From NCBI GenBank assembly GCA_033439265.1, contig JAVTVX010000020.1:1121001-1185000 (forward strand): a stretch of 64,000 nt of DNA. Direction: 5' to 3'. The DNA comes from Dillenia suffruticosa. Its lineage: Eukaryota; Streptophyta; Magnoliopsida; Dilleniales; Dilleniaceae. A model generated the notes under the pieces. It ran no database searches and was not told where the DNA came from. It saw only the letters and a list, made by a program, of their open reading frames with translations. Shown in pieces: positions 63,270 to 64,000 of this stretch. A program made the position numbers and the translations under genes. Numbering within the stretch: the first letter of the stretch is position 1; every line of letters begins with the position of its first letter.

Positions 63270-64000
63270 ATGGTGATCTGTTCAGACCCATCTTCTGTAT
63301 TTGCTCTCCTAAATTCTTCATTTTTGCCTTCTTCAATCTGGGTATTCTCTGGTAAAAGAGTGAGAGAATTCTGTAGCAATGCCGTTCTCGAAATTATTGG
63401 CAAACTCTTCTGGGCTTTGTTCACCTTTCTCGTAGCCTTGAGTATGTATAAGCAGTTTTTGTTTGCAAATTGAGAAACCTGTGTGTTCGAGATATAACTT
63501 TAGTTTGAAGACTAACGTGATGTATATATGGTATGTGTGTGCTTGTGTTGTTAGTGGGGATTATGGTGGGAGCCTTAATTGGAGTTTTGATTGGCAGAAA
63601 GACGAAGAGCGGACTCGGCCTCTTCCTAGGTGCAACGTCCGGAGCTATCTCCGGCGCTTTACTCTCCGTTGAAGTCTTCAAATCTTCAGTTGCTGTTTGG
63701 CATTCTGATGTCAGTGAAACCGCATGTCTTCTATACTTGGTTAGTCCTCCTACCGTGTTATCCTCATTTGATATAGTATCCGAAGTCAAAATGTCTTCTT
63801 CCATTTTTTTTTTTTTAAGTTCGTAGGTTGTTAAATTGCTTTAAACCCATTTAGTATTTGGGGCTTTTGATCCAACTTATTGAACTCCTTTGTTAATTAT
63901 TGTGCAGGTTAACATTGTTGGAAGCCTCTTACGTAGGAGAACTCCAATTGTGGGGCAGAATGAGGTAATTTGCAGTTGTATGTTTGGGATTATGTTCTAA
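63270..64000 (+). CDS. NIP-like RING-H2 gene, 5' part (unit C, cut by window end)
   Basis: Paralogue of the gene at 59068. Exons 63270-63441, 63555-63739 and 63908-63964 keep the same phases, and all three are open: MVICSDPSSVFALLNSSFLP, then GIMVGALIGVLIGRKTKSGL, then VNIVGSLLRRRTPIVGQNE. The RING exons would lie beyond 64000, so function cannot be judged. Differences from unit B are mostly conservative (for example VFRCS versus VFKSS), which suggests, without a computed dN/dS, that the protein has been under constraint. Confidence 0.83.

Larger units (their letters stand above)
61181..64000. repeat. Tandem array unit C (runs off the window)
   Basis: Third unit, with the same landmarks: GTGCACAATGCCCCACCGGC at 61210, the TAGGCACTCATCATTGTCTA block near 61640, a SINE at 62364-62573, an AT-rich island at 62580-62840, the promoter block at 62880-63060 and a RING gene at 63270. 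The distance between equivalent gene starts of units B and C is 4,202 bases. Confidence 0.85.

Overview
This is plant nuclear DNA, almost certainly from a dicot-type angiosperm and possibly a woody one. It has genes with short exons and long AT-rich introns, plant-only families (LHCB7, a CDPK, a plant-mobile-domain protein), Ty1/copia remnants, Au-like SINEs and Mutator-like DNA transposons. Nothing in it is bacterial, and there is no CRISPR array or operon. From memory of Arabidopsis, the CDPK, the RluA-type pseudouridine synthase and the LYR protein match the neighbouring genes At1g76040, At1g76050 and At1g76060. The window is therefore an expanded and partly decayed version of that conserved block, with transposons and rearranged gene pieces between its members.

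Layout. 1-2790 is one copy of a segmental duplication carrying a piece of an RsmI-type rRNA methyltransferase gene. An intact LYR-motif gene (CIAF1-like) follows at 3098-3562. 5215-9770 holds two broken copia pieces lying head to head, the second carrying a SINE. LHCB7 (minus strand, six exons) occupies 10463-13424, and a 916-bp foldback transposon sits just 5' of it. 16011-20722 is a scrambled BUBR1 pseudogene enclosing RsmI exons, the second copy of the segmental duplication and a solo LTR. A second solo LTR follows at 20983-22382. 23544-30420 is a decayed prolyl 4-hydroxylase gene, and 33340-38390 a decayed chloroplast-type pseudouridine synthase gene.

38577-46630 is an apparently complete 8,054-bp Mutator-like element with a 10-bp target duplication and long terminal inverted repeats built from arrays of short CG-rich palindromes. 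It has two co-oriented genes: an 848-residue MURA-type transposase and a 615-residue plant-mobile-domain (PMD) protein. The 916-bp foldback beside LHCB7 shares its outer terminal block, its style of ends and its 10-bp target duplication. An autonomous element and a likely non-autonomous partner thus lie in one window, each in the 5' flank of a host gene.

47612-51623 is an intact calcium-dependent protein kinase (CPK29-like, eight exons), with a partial duplicate of its last exon just beyond its stop. From about 53480 to the window end there is a tandem array of roughly 4-kb units. Each unit carries, or once carried, a NEP1-interacting-protein-like RING-H2 gene: unit A is gutted, unit B is intact, and unit C runs off the window. 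All three units carry an Au-like SINE inserted at almost the same place.

All exon boundaries were read by eye from GT/AG sites, phase and remembered family sequence. None was checked against transcripts or a database.
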